48,855 nt of DNA from Marinobacter caseinilyticus (GTDB lineage: Bacteria > Pseudomonadota > Gammaproteobacteria > Pseudomonadales > Oleiphilaceae), in contig NZ_WUQJ01000009.1 of the NCBI RefSeq assembly GCF_011074955.1, positions 1 through 48,855 of the forward strand, in the 5' to 3' direction. The position numbers and the translations under genes are program-made. The first letter of the stretch is position 1. Each line of letters opens with the position of its first letter. Shown here piece by piece: positions 19,575 to 28,419 of the stretch. The notes below the pieces were generated by a model that was not told where the DNA came from, did no database searches, and was given only the letters and a program-made list of their open reading frames with translations.

Positions 19575-19697
19575 TTCGGGTGCGGCACAGGGCACTTGAA
19601 ACTTTGCTGGAGCGTTTTAGTGCATTGACTTGAGAATATTGCTAAATGTTCAAGCTCTGGCTATTGTTTAACCATTAACGTACACCCCTGAAAGGAA

Positions 19698-19725
19698 GGG
19701 CAGCGGATTACAATGCCGACTGCCC
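19698..19725 (+). promoter_or_regulatory. Hairpin in the leader of the PilZ-like gene
   Basis: GGGCAGCGG (19698-19706) pairs with CCG and CTGCCC (19716-19725, one bulged A) around a 9-base loop, 18 bases before the next start codon. It could be the tail-end terminator of the upstream GNAT/nitrilase gene, though no T-run follows, or a leader structure. Confidence 0.35.
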
Positions 19726-19743
19726 GTTCCAAGCGAATGGACT

Positions 19744-20157
19744 ATGCTGCGACCCACAGAACACATTGAAGCTCTGCCCGACCTGACAGCGCGTTTTTAT
19801 GTCAAACGGGGCCTGTTCCGCAAAGAACGGATAGAAGCGGGTCTGTATGATCTCGATGAATACGGCTGTGTGTTAAAGACCGATAAAATATTCAATCCCG
19901 GTGACACACTTCTGCTTGATCTCGTCATGCGCATGCCGTTTGAGAATATTGAGGCGGAAGGGCTGACCGTATTGATTACGGAACGTAGAAAACACTGCAG
20001 CAATTACTTCTACTCCATTGATTTTATGAGTGATGATTCGCGGATTCATTCGTCGATAGCGGACAAGCTTAAACGCATCCGGGACGTACTGAGAAAAAAA
20101 CAATCCCTGCGTTCTCGGCGCTCCGGCCCGCCCAACAGTCTCGGGCAAATGGCCTGA
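19744..20157 (+). CDS. PilZ-like domain protein
   Basis: A 137-residue cytoplasmic protein with the general layout of a PilZ domain: a basic stretch (RGLFRKER) followed by a strand and LYDLDEYGCVL, where the DxSxxG motif is degenerate (D-L-D-E-Y-G, no Ser). Later strands (GDTLLLDLVMRMP, FYSIDFMSDDSRI) and a basic C-terminal helix (LKRIRDVLRKKQSLRSRR) complete it. The Arg-rich segment could still bind cyclic di-GMP, but loss of the Ser makes this uncertain. It is monocistronic by spacing; the operon at 1086-5327 is a possible source of the messenger. Confidence 0.6.
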   Translation: MLRPTEHIEALPDLTARFYVKRGLFRKERIEAGLYDLDEYGCVLKTDKIFNPGDTLLLDLVMRMPFENIEAEGLTVLITERRKHCSNYFYSIDFMSDDSRIHSSIADKLKRIRDVLRKKQSLRSRRSGPPNSLGQMA

Positions 20158-20333
20158 GACTGTTACAGGTTGCCTCATCGATTTGGTGACAAACTCATCC
20201 AAAATCATAAAAAGTATGTACCAATCACCACAACGGTGCAGGTTTACGTGAGCCCCAAACTCACCTAAAACAAAAAAGCGGTAACCAATCGAGTCAGTCC
20301 ATCTATCAATGCTGGAATTAGGGAGAATGCACT

Positions 20334-21071
20334 ATGGCTAAGAAAGAGAAGCCAAGCGTCGATAAAATTGTAAAAAAAGTAAACAAAGAGTTTGATAAGA
20401 CGTCTTCACAGATTGAAGGTCTGATCGGGGATGCGTTAAAGCAGTTTGATTCGCTGCAAAGCCAGATTCAGGAACCCATCCGAAAGCTGATCAGCGAGAT
20501 TGACCAGCTTCGTGAGCGTGAAATGAAACGCTTCAACGAAGAACTGGAACGTCGGCTTAAGGAGTTTCACGAGCTTCAGAATTCAGTATTGGAGCGCGTA
20601 GGCCTAAGCAGCAAAGAGGCAAAAAAAGAAATGAAAAAGGCTGCGGACGCGGCTCAGTCCAAGGCGGCCAAGACAGCCAGCAAGGCTCAGAAGAAGGCTC
20701 CGGCGGCGTCCAAAAAGCCGGCTGTTGCCAAGAAAACAGTGCCTAATGCCAAAAGCGCGGCGACGAAAGTGGCGGCCAAGGCCACCCCTGCAGCGAAAAA
20801 GCCTGTCGCGAACAAACCTGCCCCGACGAAAAAAGCCCCTGCAAAACCCAAGGCGGCAGCCCCTAAGGTGGCGGCAAAGCCACTTAATAAATCTGATTTA
20901 ACGCTGGTTAAAGGGGTTGGTCCAGCCACGGCCAAAAAGATGAAGGAGTTGGGCATTACCTCCATTGAGCAGATTGCGAATCCAAACGCGGCAGAACAAG
21001 AAACGCTCCAGGCCTTTGTAAAAATGAAAGGCTTTGAAACCTGGTCCGCCGAAGCCAAGAAACTGCTGTAA
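20334..21071 (+). CDS. Coiled-coil, Ala/Lys-rich protein with C-terminal helix-hairpin-helix
   Basis: A 245-residue protein with three parts. Residues 1-95 are a charged amphipathic coiled coil reminiscent of phasins (polyhydroxyalkanoate granule proteins). Residues 96-184 are an Ala/Lys/Pro-rich tail like histone H1 or AlgP, expected to be disordered and to bind nucleic acid or polyanions. Residues 185-240 carry a helix-hairpin-helix (LVKGVGPATAKKMKELGI), a non-specific DNA-binding fold. AGGGAG lies eight bases before ATG 20334. The last base of its stop codon is the first base of the SelD-fusion start, so the two genes are translationally linked. Function is not known. Confidence 0.75.
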   Translation: MAKKEKPSVDKIVKKVNKEFDKTSSQIEGLIGDALKQFDSLQSQIQEPIRKLISEIDQLREREMKRFNEELERRLKEFHELQNSVLERVGLSSKEAKKEMKKAADAAQSKAAKTASKAQKKAPAASKKPAVAKKTVPNAKSAATKVAAKATPAAKKPVANKPAPTKKAPAKPKAAAPKVAAKPLNKSDLTLVKGVGPATAKKMKELGITSIEQIANPNAAEQETLQAFVKMKGFETWSAEAKKLL

Positions 21072-23341
21072 TGCGAACGACCGAACAACCTGTTCTACGT
21101 GATATTGTTCTGATCGGGGGTGGACACAGCCATGTAGGTGTTCTAAAACGCTTCGCAATGAACCCTGTCCCGGGTGTCCGGCTGACCCTGATTTGCCGCG
21201 ACACCCATACGCCCTACTCCGGCATGCTGCCCGGCTATGTGGCAGGGCATTACAGCTACGATGAAGTCCACATTGATCTGAGTCGTCTCGCGGAGTTTGC
21301 CGGCGCGCGCTTTTATCGTGATGAAGCGATTGGGATTGACCGGGCAAATCGCCGCGTGACGTGTCGGAACCGACCGCCTGTGCCTTACGACCTGTTATCG
21401 ATTAACATCGGTTCAGCGCCGAGAGTGGGCGACGTACCCGGGGCGGAGGCGCATGCCGTTCCAGTCAAACCGATTAACGGGTTCAATGCCCGTTGGCTGA
21501 CCCTTCTTACCCGTCTGGAAAATCATCAGGGTCCTATGAACGTCGCTGTAGTGGGTGCGGGTGCGGGGGGTGTTGAGCTGACCCTCGCCATGCAATATCG
21601 GCTGCAGCGCGAGTTAAAGGCCCGGGGCGGCGATCCCAATCAATTATCGTTTCACCTCTTTGACGCTTCACCGACCTTGCTACCAACTCATAATGCGAGC
21701 GTCCGGACCCGTTTCGAAAAGTGCCTGAAAGACCGTAGCGTCCACGTTCATTTAGGGTCACCGGTAACCCAGGTGGACGCCAATCGCCTGGTGACGGAAT
21801 CGGGTGAGAGTCTCGCGGTCGACGAAGTGTTGTGGGTTACCCGGGCCGGCGGCCCCGAGTGGCTGAACGACACCGGCCTGGCTCTGGACGAAGGTGGCTT
21901 TATCCGCACCCTCGACACGCTGCAGTCCGAGACCGACGAATACATATTTGTTGCAGGCGATATCGCCAATGTGATCAATTACCCGCGGGAAAAGGCAGGC
22001 GTGTTTGCTGTTCGTCAGGGCCGGCCACTAGCCGATAACCTGCGCCTGGCTGCCATTGGGCGCAAGCCCCGTCCGTTCAAACCGCAGAAAAAGTGGCTGG
22101 CGCTGATCAGTACGGGCGATAAATACGCCATTGCTTCGCGGGGCGACAGCGTGCTGGCTGGCAAGCTGGTGTGGCAATGGAAAAACTGGATCGATCATCG
22201 GTTCATGGCGAAGTTTAACGACCTGCCGGCGATGCCCGACACCAGCGATTTGCCCGATACCTCCGCCGCACAGAACCAGGAAGAAGCCTCCCAGGCCATT
22301 TCAGCCGTCGCCATGCGCTGCGGTGGCTGTGGCGCCAAGGTCGGGAGCACCGTGCTGTCGCGGGCGCTGAGTGAATTGCGACCGATTGAGCGCGACGACA
22401 TTCTGGTCGGTTTACACGCCCCGGATGACGCAGCGGTGTTAACCGTGCCGCCGGGCAAAGCGGTGGTTCACACGGTCGATTTTTTCCGGGCCTTTATAGA
22501 TGATCCTTACGTCTTCGGACGGGTTGCCGCCAACCACAGCCTGGGTGATGTGTTTGCCATGGGGGCTGAGGCACAAAGTGCAACGGCAGTGGCAACCGTG
22601 CCATACGGTATCGAGTCCAAAGTGGAGGACATTGTCTTCCAGATGATGTCGGGCGCGGTTGAGGTGCTCAATGAGGCCGGCTGCGCCTTGGTTGGCGGTC
22701 ACACTGGCGAAGGTCGTGAACTGGCCCTGGGCTTTGCCGTTAATGGCCTGATCGATCCGGCGCACGTGATGAGCAAAGGTGGCCTGAAAGCGGGCGATGT
22801 GTTGATCCTGACCAAACCCATTGGTACGGGCACTCTGTTTGCGGCCCATGCCAAGTTGGCGGCACGGGGCCGCTGGATCGACAGCGCACTGACGTCGATG
22901 ATGCTGTCTAACATGGATGGCGCCCGTTGCCTCAGGCGATACGGTGCCGAAGCCTGCACCGACGTTACCGGGTTTGGGCTGCTGGGCCACCTGGTGGAGA
23001 TGACACGACCGTCGGGTGTGGATGCAGAACTCGATCTGGGGTCTATCCCCATACTGCCAGGCGCCGAAGAAACTGCCGCTGCGGGCATTCTGAGTTCACT
23101 GCAACCGGCCAACATTCGTCTCCGTAGGGGGATTCGCAATCAGGGCGAGTGGCTGAAAAACCCACGCTATCCGCTGATTTTTGATCCTCAAACGGCTGGC
23201 GGTTTGCTGGCCAGCGTATCAGCAGACAAAGCCGACGCCTGCGTGGCTGAGCTAAAGGCCATCGGCTACCCTCATACCGCCATCATTGGACGGGTGGTGC
23301 CCCAGGGCGATGCTATCGAGCCTATCGTGCTGAAGGCGTAG
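21071..23341 (+). CDS. selD: FAD/NAD(P)-dependent oxidoreductase fused to selenide, water dikinase (SelD/SenC-like)
   Basis: A 756-residue fusion. Residues 1-~375 are a type II NADH dehydrogenase/disulfide-reductase-like domain with FAD motif LIGGGHSHVG (14-23), a second dinucleotide motif VVGAGAGGVEL (160-170) and FVAGDIAN (293-300). Residues ~410-756 are SelD, which makes selenophosphate from selenide and ATP. The glycine-rich catalytic loop reads RCGGCGAKVG, placing C420 and K423 at the positions of E. coli C17 and K20; the second Cys of E. coli (C19) is Ala here. The oxidoreductase half may supply reduced selenium. The gene overlaps its upstream neighbour by 1 base and the convergent senB by 20 bases. 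Confidence 0.93.
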   Translation: MRTTEQPVLRDIVLIGGGHSHVGVLKRFAMNPVPGVRLTLICRDTHTPYSGMLPGYVAGHYSYDEVHIDLSRLAEFAGARFYRDEAIGIDRANRRVTCRNRPPVPYDLLSINIGSAPRVGDVPGAEAHAVPVKPINGFNARWLTLLTRLENHQGPMNVAVVGAGAGGVELTLAMQYRLQRELKARGGDPNQLSFHLFDASPTLLPTHNASVRTRFEKCLKDRSVHVHLGSPVTQVDANRLVTESGESLAVDEVLWVTRAGGPEWLNDTGLALDEGGFIRTLDTLQSETDEYIFVAGDIANVINYPREKAGVFAVRQGRPLADNLRLAAIGRKPRPFKPQKKWLALISTGDKYAIASRGDSVLAGKLVWQWKNWIDHRFMAKFNDLPAMPDTSDLPDTSAAQNQEEASQAISAVAMRCGGCGAKVGSTVLSRALSELRPIERDDILVGLHAPDDAAVLTVPPGKAVVHTVDFFRAFIDDPYVFGRVAANHSLGDVFAMGAEAQSATAVATVPYGIESKVEDIVFQMMSGAVEVLNEAGCALVGGHTGEGRELALGFAVNGLIDPAHVMSKGGLKAGDVLILTKPIGTGTLFAAHAKLAARGRWIDSALTSMMLSNMDGARCLRRYGAEACTDVTGFGLLGHLVEMTRPSGVDAELDLGSIPILPGAEETAAAGILSSLQPANIRLRRGIRNQGEWLKNPRYPLIFDPQTAGGLLASVSADKADACVAELKAIGYPHTAIIGRVVPQGDAIEPIVLKA

Positions 23342-24296
23342 CTCTGGCGGCGTCGAGCGCCTGCAGCAGTGCGGCTTGTTCAGCGGCCGGTGTAAAGTCA
23401 CCGGCCCGCTGTTCGACCAATTCGGTAAGGTGGGTAAGGAAGCTTGAATCCCGTTCAGCCTTTAACAACAGCGCAGCCAAGGCTTGCTCATCGCTGACCG
23501 GGTAATAGCCCGGGTATTCATCACCGAGCAGGCCACGGTTGCCCGGAATGTCTGAGGCAATCACTGGCAAGCCGGACCGACACGCTTCCGACACAACATT
23601 CGCCCCTCCTTCCATAACAGAGCTGATCACCATGAGGCGCGAACGGGCCATCAACTGTTGTACCCCTTTTTTGTCGATCTCCCGCAGCCACTGAAACCTG
23701 GGGTTATGCCGGGACTCTTCAGTGGCCATCCGCTCCCACTGCTCGGTGTGCGGTTTGCCCGCCTGCCATACACGAATGCGTGACTCAGCCGGCAACAGCC
23801 GCGAGGCCATGGCGGCTCTGAGAGAATCTTTTTCATCACGCAGATGCCCGATCACACACACGCCAAAGTCTTCAGACGACAACTCTGACACCGGGCGCTG
23901 CTGTGGGTCTGCGGATTGCAGAACCAGCCGAAGCTTAGCGTGAAAACACTCCGGAAGGTCATCCGCTACTTTTCGGTGTAGCCCGATCAGAACATCGGCC
24001 AGCGCCATGGAATGATACGTCGTTTCCGGATCACGATACTGAAATTGGTAAATGTCGGTGCCCGTCATCACGACAATGAGCGGCTTGGCGGGATACGCCT
24101 CTCGAAAACGCGTCACAGCTGCGTGGCTGCGCCAGGCATGAAGTGCAATCATCAGGTCGGCGTCTTCACCCTGATAGTCCGTCAGAATGTCGACCTGATG
24201 CCCCGCCGACACTAACAAGGCGCACCAGCGCTCTGCAGTGGCGCGATTACCCGCTTTCGAGCCCCTGGCGGCCGGTGTAACAATCAGAATATGCAT
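23322..24296 (-). CDS. senB: SenB-type selenosugar synthase (TIGR04348 glycosyltransferase)
   Basis: A 324-residue GT-B glycosyltransferase without membrane segments. N-terminal ILIVTPAARGSKAGNRATAERW, abbreviated here by its start and end, and VVMTGTDIYQF match the TIGR04348 family, now known as SenB of selenoneine synthesis, which joins selenophosphate to a UDP-N-acetyl sugar to form a selenosugar. The donor-binding Glu region EGGANVVSEACRSGLPVIAS is intact. It overlaps the SelD-fusion gene tail-to-tail by 20 bases and is divergent from the ABC importer genes across 260 bases. Pairing with SelD strongly supports the selenium role. SenA is not in the window, so the product need not be selenoneine. 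Confidence 0.85.
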   Translation of the reverse strand: MHILIVTPAARGSKAGNRATAERWCALLVSAGHQVDILTDYQGEDADLMIALHAWRSHAAVTRFREAYPAKPLIVVMTGTDIYQFQYRDPETTYHSMALADVLIGLHRKVADDLPECFHAKLRLVLQSADPQQRPVSELSSEDFGVCVIGHLRDEKDSLRAAMASRLLPAESRIRVWQAGKPHTEQWERMATEESRHNPRFQWLREIDKKGVQQLMARSRLMVISSVMEGGANVVSEACRSGLPVIASDIPGNRGLLGDEYPGYYPVSDEQALAALLLKAERDSSFLTHLTELVEQRAGDFTPAAEQAALLQALDAARATPSAR

Positions 24297-24556
24297 TGCG
24301 CAGTAAGATCCCCACAGTCGTGCTGCTTTGCTTTAAGCCTACCCTATCCGCAAACAGTCGGATGGTGAACTGTTTACGACCAGGCAATAAAAAAGTTTGG
24401 AAGAATCGCCAAAAACCAGAGCCAAACGGTCGTAACCGGCGTACTGATGTTCATCCCGAAGCGGATTCAGAGTATCCTGACTTGCGCTGCATGGTACACA
24501 CCAAAAGTCGATAACAGTCGCTACAAATTAATCTCAACAGATGCAGGGAATCATCC

Positions 24557-25426
24557 ATGATGAATCATTTGATCAAGAACACCGTGCTGGCACTGGCCGG
24601 TATTGTCATCTCTACGACACCCGTGCTGGCAGAAACCTTTGTCTTCACTGCAATCCCGGACGAAGATGAAACCAAGTTGGTGGAACGCTTCCAGGGTGTA
24701 GCCGATTATCTGTCCGAAGAACTCAATGTGGACGTTCGCTACATCCCCGTTAAATCCTACGCCGCCGCCGTGTCGGCCTTCCGCAACAATCAGGTGCAAC
24801 TGGCCTGGTTTGGCGGTTTATCCGGTGTTCAGGCCCGACGTCTGGTGCCCGGCTCTGAAGCCATTGCGCAGGGCGAGGAGGATGCAGCCTTTCGGACCTA
24901 CTTTATCGCGCACAAGAGCACCGGCCTGGAGCCAATGGATGAGCTAAACCCCGACGTAAAGGGTGAAACGTTTACGTTCGGCTCCAAAGGGTCTACATCA
25001 GGACGCCTGATGCCCGAGTTCTACATTCGCGAAACCTTCGGTGCAGCACCGGACGAAGTCTTCTCCCGCGTTGGCTACAGTGGTAATCACACACGGACGT
25101 TGCGTTTGGTCGAGGCCGGTACCTATGGCGTTGGCGCTCTGAACTTTCAGGTTTGGGAGAAGGAACTGGAAGACGGCAGCATTAACGCCGACGACGTGCA
25201 AGTCATCTGGAAGACACCGACCTACCCAGACTATCAATGGACCATTCGCGGAGATGTCGATGAGAAATTTGGCGATGGCTTTAAAGCCAAGGTTCGCGAA
25301 GCGCTGTTGAGCCTGGACGACAAGGCTTTGCTTGAGAGTTTCCCTCGCACATCGTTTATTCCAGCCTCAAACGACGACTATGAACCGATTCGCAAGGTTG
25401 CCGAGCAAATTGGAATTCTTGATTAA
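24557..25426 (+). CDS. PhnD-like substrate-binding protein of putative selenium-oxyanion ABC importer
   Basis: A 289-residue periplasmic binding protein with a signal peptide ending PVLA. It is of the phosphonate/phosphite/phosphate type (FTAIPDEDETKLVERF, VKSYAAAVSAF, QLAWFGGLSGVQAR, FGSKGSTSGRLMP). One clade of this family is annotated from genomic context as selenate-binding because it travels with selD and the SenB-type gene, exactly the setting here. Ligand identity is inference. GGGA lies seven bases before ATG 24557. Its stop overlaps the ATPase start by 1 base (TAATG). Confidence 0.85.
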   Translation: MMNHLIKNTVLALAGIVISTTPVLAETFVFTAIPDEDETKLVERFQGVADYLSEELNVDVRYIPVKSYAAAVSAFRNNQVQLAWFGGLSGVQARRLVPGSEAIAQGEEDAAFRTYFIAHKSTGLEPMDELNPDVKGETFTFGSKGSTSGRLMPEFYIRETFGAAPDEVFSRVGYSGNHTRTLRLVEAGTYGVGALNFQVWEKELEDGSINADDVQVIWKTPTYPDYQWTIRGDVDEKFGDGFKAKVREALLSLDDKALLESFPRTSFIPASNDDYEPIRKVAEQIGILD

Positions 25427-26076
25427 TGACCGGAATTGAGCTGTCGGAGATCACAGCATCGTTTGGCGGAGAGCGGGTCTTGGGCCCGCTCTCCTTTGCT
25501 GTAACCCCTGGTGAGCAAGTGGCCTTGGTCGGCAAGAGTGGCGCCGGAAAGTCCACACTCATGCGCCTGATCTATCAGCAGTCCAACGGTGGCGCCACAT
25601 TAATACCTCAGGACCTTGGCCTCGTGCATGCCCTGCCCGTTTTTCACAACGTTTATATGGCGCAGTTGAACCGGCATCCTACGTGGTACAACGTTTGTAC
25701 GTTGGTGCGGCCATTTCAGCGGGAGCGCAGGGAAATCATGCCATTGCTTGAACAGCTCGGTATCAACGAGAAACAATGGGCGCCGGTGGCCAGTCTGTCC
25801 GGGGGGCAGCGACAGCGTGTGGCAATAGCCCGGGCGCTTTATCGCAACTCTGGGATGTTACTGGCCGATGAGCCCGTCTCCGCGTTGGATGGCCCCATGG
25901 CACATACCGTGATGGCGTTGTTGCAAGAATCCTACCAAACCAGCATTGTTGCCTTGCACGACATTGAGCTGGCGTTGCGTTACAGCCATCGCATCATCGG
26001 CATACAAGACGGTCGAATTGCTTTGGATGAGCCAAGTGCCCGGCTCAGTGAAGCCGACATTCTGCCGTTGTACTGA
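25426..26076 (+). CDS. ABC transporter ATPase, PhnC-like, of the putative selenium importer
   Basis: A 216-residue nucleotide-binding subunit. Walker A GKSGAGKST at 36-44, signature LSGGQRQRVAIARAL and Walker B LLADEPVSALD are all intact, with the switch His in IVALHDIELAL. It is shorter than typical PhnC proteins (about 250 residues). It begins on the stop codon of the binding-protein gene, and the permease start follows 7 bases after its own stop, forming a compact three-gene operon. Confidence 0.92.
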   Translation: MTGIELSEITASFGGERVLGPLSFAVTPGEQVALVGKSGAGKSTLMRLIYQQSNGGATLIPQDLGLVHALPVFHNVYMAQLNRHPTWYNVCTLVRPFQRERREIMPLLEQLGINEKQWAPVASLSGGQRQRVAIARALYRNSGMLLADEPVSALDGPMAHTVMALLQESYQTSIVALHDIELALRYSHRIIGIQDGRIALDEPSARLSEADILPLY

Positions 26077-26083
26077 GCCTCCC

Positions 26084-27550
26084 ATGTTCTCCTATCCCAC
26101 GGTTCGAGCGTCCTTTCTCTTTTTAGCCATCGCTTGCGTCGGGCTGGTGTTTGCCGACATCGCGATTACCACCGTGAACCCCTGGCGGGATCTGGGCCGC
26201 TTTTTCCTGGGTGTTGTAACGCCAGACTTCTTTTCCACGGAAGGTTTGGCAACGGCCATTCTCCGTACGGTTGCGTTTGCTTTCACCGGCGTCACGCTGG
26301 GCAGTGTTGCCGGGTTCTTGCTGGCGTTGGTCTACCGTTGGCGGGTAGTGAGAATGTTCTCAGCCTTCATTAGGGCCATACACGAATTGTTCTGGGCACT
26401 GATCTTCCTGCAATTCTTTGGCTTTCATCCATTAACCGGTGTGCTGGCGATTGCCATCCCCTACGCCGGCATTTTTGCCAAAGTCTACTCCGAGATTCTT
26501 GACGAAGCCGACCAGGAGCCGCTGCGCCTCTTACCCCCCGGTACCGGTGTCATTTCCGCTTTCCTGTACGCGAGGGTGCCGGACGTATGGGACCGAATCC
26601 GGACCTACACATCCTATCGGCTTGAATGTGGTATGCGGTCCAGTGCCATCCTCGGATTTGTCGGGCTGCCGACCATTGGCTTTTACCTGGAGGCGTCTTT
26701 TTCACAAGGGCTGTATTCGGAAGCCGGTGCCCTGCTGATTCTGTTCTATGTGCTGATAGCCACCATTCCCTGGTGGGTGAAACCCAAACTGCTACCGGTC
26801 TATATTATCGGGGCACCGTTTTTCCTCGGCGAAGGCTTACCGATTGTCTGGGGTAATGTGACCCGGTTTTTCACCCAGGACATTGTGCCGGCACCCATTC
26901 GCAACGATGAAAGCTGGGCGGAGCTCGGTCTGTGGTTCAGCGATCTAATGTTCAATGAAGCACTGCCAGGCCTCTGGAACACGGTTGTCCTGACCCAGAT
27001 CGCCCTGGTCTTTACGGGTCTTCTGGCCTTGCTCGCATTTCCGTTGATTTCCAGCCACTTTGGCGGGCCAGTCCGGCGGGTATCCGGTCACGTGTTTCTG
27101 GTGGTCGTGCGCTCCACTCCTGAGTATATTCTGGCCTATATCCTGCTCCAGCTCTGGGGGCCCTCGATGCTGCCGGCGGTGGTAGCACTGGCATTGCACA
27201 ACGGTGGCATCATCGGTCACCTCATCGGGCGCCAGACCAGCATGATCCGCCTCAGGTCCGATGCCTCGGTCGGTTTGAATCGATATACCTTCGAACTGAT
27301 ACCTCGGGTATATCGGTCATTCCTGGCGTTCTTATTCTATCGCTGGGAAATCATCATGCGAGAGACCGCCATACTGGGTATTCTGGGGGTGGCAACCCTG
27401 GGCTTCTATATCGACAGCGCAATACAGAACATCCGCTTTGACCGCGCGATGGTGCTGATCCTGATCACTGCGTTGTTGAATATTGGCATCGATGCCCTGT
27501 CACGCTTCATTCGGGGTCGCCTCGCCCTGAAAACCATGCCGACCTGTTAA
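26084..27550 (+). CDS. Double-length PhnE-like ABC permease of the putative selenium importer
   Basis: A 488-residue membrane protein in which two BPD-type permease domains are joined. The first (about residues 1-240) has GVTLGSVAGFLLALVYRW, the coupling-helix region YSEILDEADQEPLRLLPPG and GFVGLPTIGFYLEASF. The second (about 285-485) repeats the pattern with QIALVFTGLLALLAFPL and ETAILGILGVATLGFYIDSA. A fused pair would replace the usual homodimer. The start is placed at ATG 26084, 7 bases after the ATPase stop; a longer frame from 25946 overlaps the ATPase gene and is not homologous. Confidence 0.88.
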   Translation: MFSYPTVRASFLFLAIACVGLVFADIAITTVNPWRDLGRFFLGVVTPDFFSTEGLATAILRTVAFAFTGVTLGSVAGFLLALVYRWRVVRMFSAFIRAIHELFWALIFLQFFGFHPLTGVLAIAIPYAGIFAKVYSEILDEADQEPLRLLPPGTGVISAFLYARVPDVWDRIRTYTSYRLECGMRSSAILGFVGLPTIGFYLEASFSQGLYSEAGALLILFYVLIATIPWWVKPKLLPVYIIGAPFFLGEGLPIVWGNVTRFFTQDIVPAPIRNDESWAELGLWFSDLMFNEALPGLWNTVVLTQIALVFTGLLALLAFPLISSHFGGPVRRVSGHVFLVVVRSTPEYILAYILLQLWGPSMLPAVVALALHNGGIIGHLIGRQTSMIRLRSDASVGLNRYTFELIPRVYRSFLAFLFYRWEIIMRETAILGILGVATLGFYIDSAIQNIRFDRAMVLILITALLNIGIDALSRFIRGRLALKTMPTC

Positions 27551-27647
27551 TCCGGCTCTTTCTGGTTTCTCCAGGCTATCTGCGCACTTTCTCCAGAACT
27601 ACCTCCGAACGCTCTCCAGAACTATTTTTGCACTGTCCCGGCGTTCT

Positions 27648-27663
27648 CAGGCGAGTCCGCCTG
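27648..27663 (+). terminator. Short hairpin after the ABC importer operon
   Basis: CAGGCG (27648-27653) and CGCCTG (27658-27663) pair around the tetraloop AGTC, about 100 bases past the permease stop. No T-run follows, so terminator function is uncertain. A CTCCAGAACTA motif occurs twice shortly before it. Confidence 0.3.
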
Positions 27664-27800
27664 CGGAAGTGCCGAACTCGTCACAATCCCGCACACAAGC
27701 GGGCCCGTTTAAGCAAGTTTGCACGCCCATTGATCCGAGACTTGGTAACATACCGTTACATTCGACTTATTTTCCGCATCCGTGATTGCTCAGGACCGAT

Positions 27801-28394
27801 ATGATTACCAGCGTCGTCGTTACCCTAGAAATTGTCTTGGCCGGTTTGCTCTGCCTGCTCGCTATCCGGATATTAACCCTCACCCTCACCCGCACCCAGC
27901 CCCTGACATTCTCCCGGGAGGATGTCTTTTCGCCGATGGCTTTCCGGTCTTCTGACGAACCCCAGGGTTCACCCACTTCACTTCAAGCGGCACGATCCCC
28001 CTCCAGCAATACCACCGACCTGATTACTCAGTTGCATATACTTCTGAGTTTGCAGGCGCGCGACACCCGGGAAAATGGTTTAACGCTGGCGTCGGCACCC
28101 AAAGTGGTTAAAGCCTACGCTCTGGCCTGGTTCTATGGCGCGGCCTGCGCGCTGACTGAGCCGGCGAACCGACATTCGGAGGAATTAACCGACACCACCG
28201 TTCATCTGGTTGCCCGAAAATTGGGTATCAGTGAGATGGCGGCGCAACAGATGTTTGCCGGGTGGGCAAATTGCAGTGTCCGGCTCGCCTGTTTCAGGAA
28301 CGGACTGGAAGGGGCGGAATACTGGTCCGAAAACCGTTTTGTACCTCGGGAATACTCGCTGTACAGCGCGATCACTCGCTACGCTTTTATCTAG
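27801..28394 (+). CDS. Hypothetical protein with N-terminal membrane segment
   Basis: About 197 residues. The N-terminus is a single membrane anchor (VVVTLEIVLAGLLCLLAIRIL). A low-complexity linker rich in Ser/Pro follows (about residues 30-75), then a helical cytoplasmic domain of about 110 residues (TDLITQLHILLSLQARDTRENG, abbreviated by its key ends, and AYALAWFYGAACAL). I do not recognise the family. ATG 27801 is chosen over 27786 because CAGGA lies at normal distance before it. It ends 25 bases before the convergent gene at 28420-28731. Confidence 0.6.
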   Translation: MITSVVVTLEIVLAGLLCLLAIRILTLTLTRTQPLTFSREDVFSPMAFRSSDEPQGSPTSLQAARSPSSNTTDLITQLHILLSLQARDTRENGLTLASAPKVVKAYALAWFYGAACALTEPANRHSEELTDTTVHLVARKLGISEMAAQQMFAGWANCSVRLACFRNGLEGAEYWSENRFVPREYSLYSAITRYAFI

Positions 28395-28419
28395 TGTCGT
28401 TAACTCACTCGGCGGATTG

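Noticed and set aside
22439..22990. 183-codon minus-strand frame
   Set aside because: Antisense to the SelD domain.
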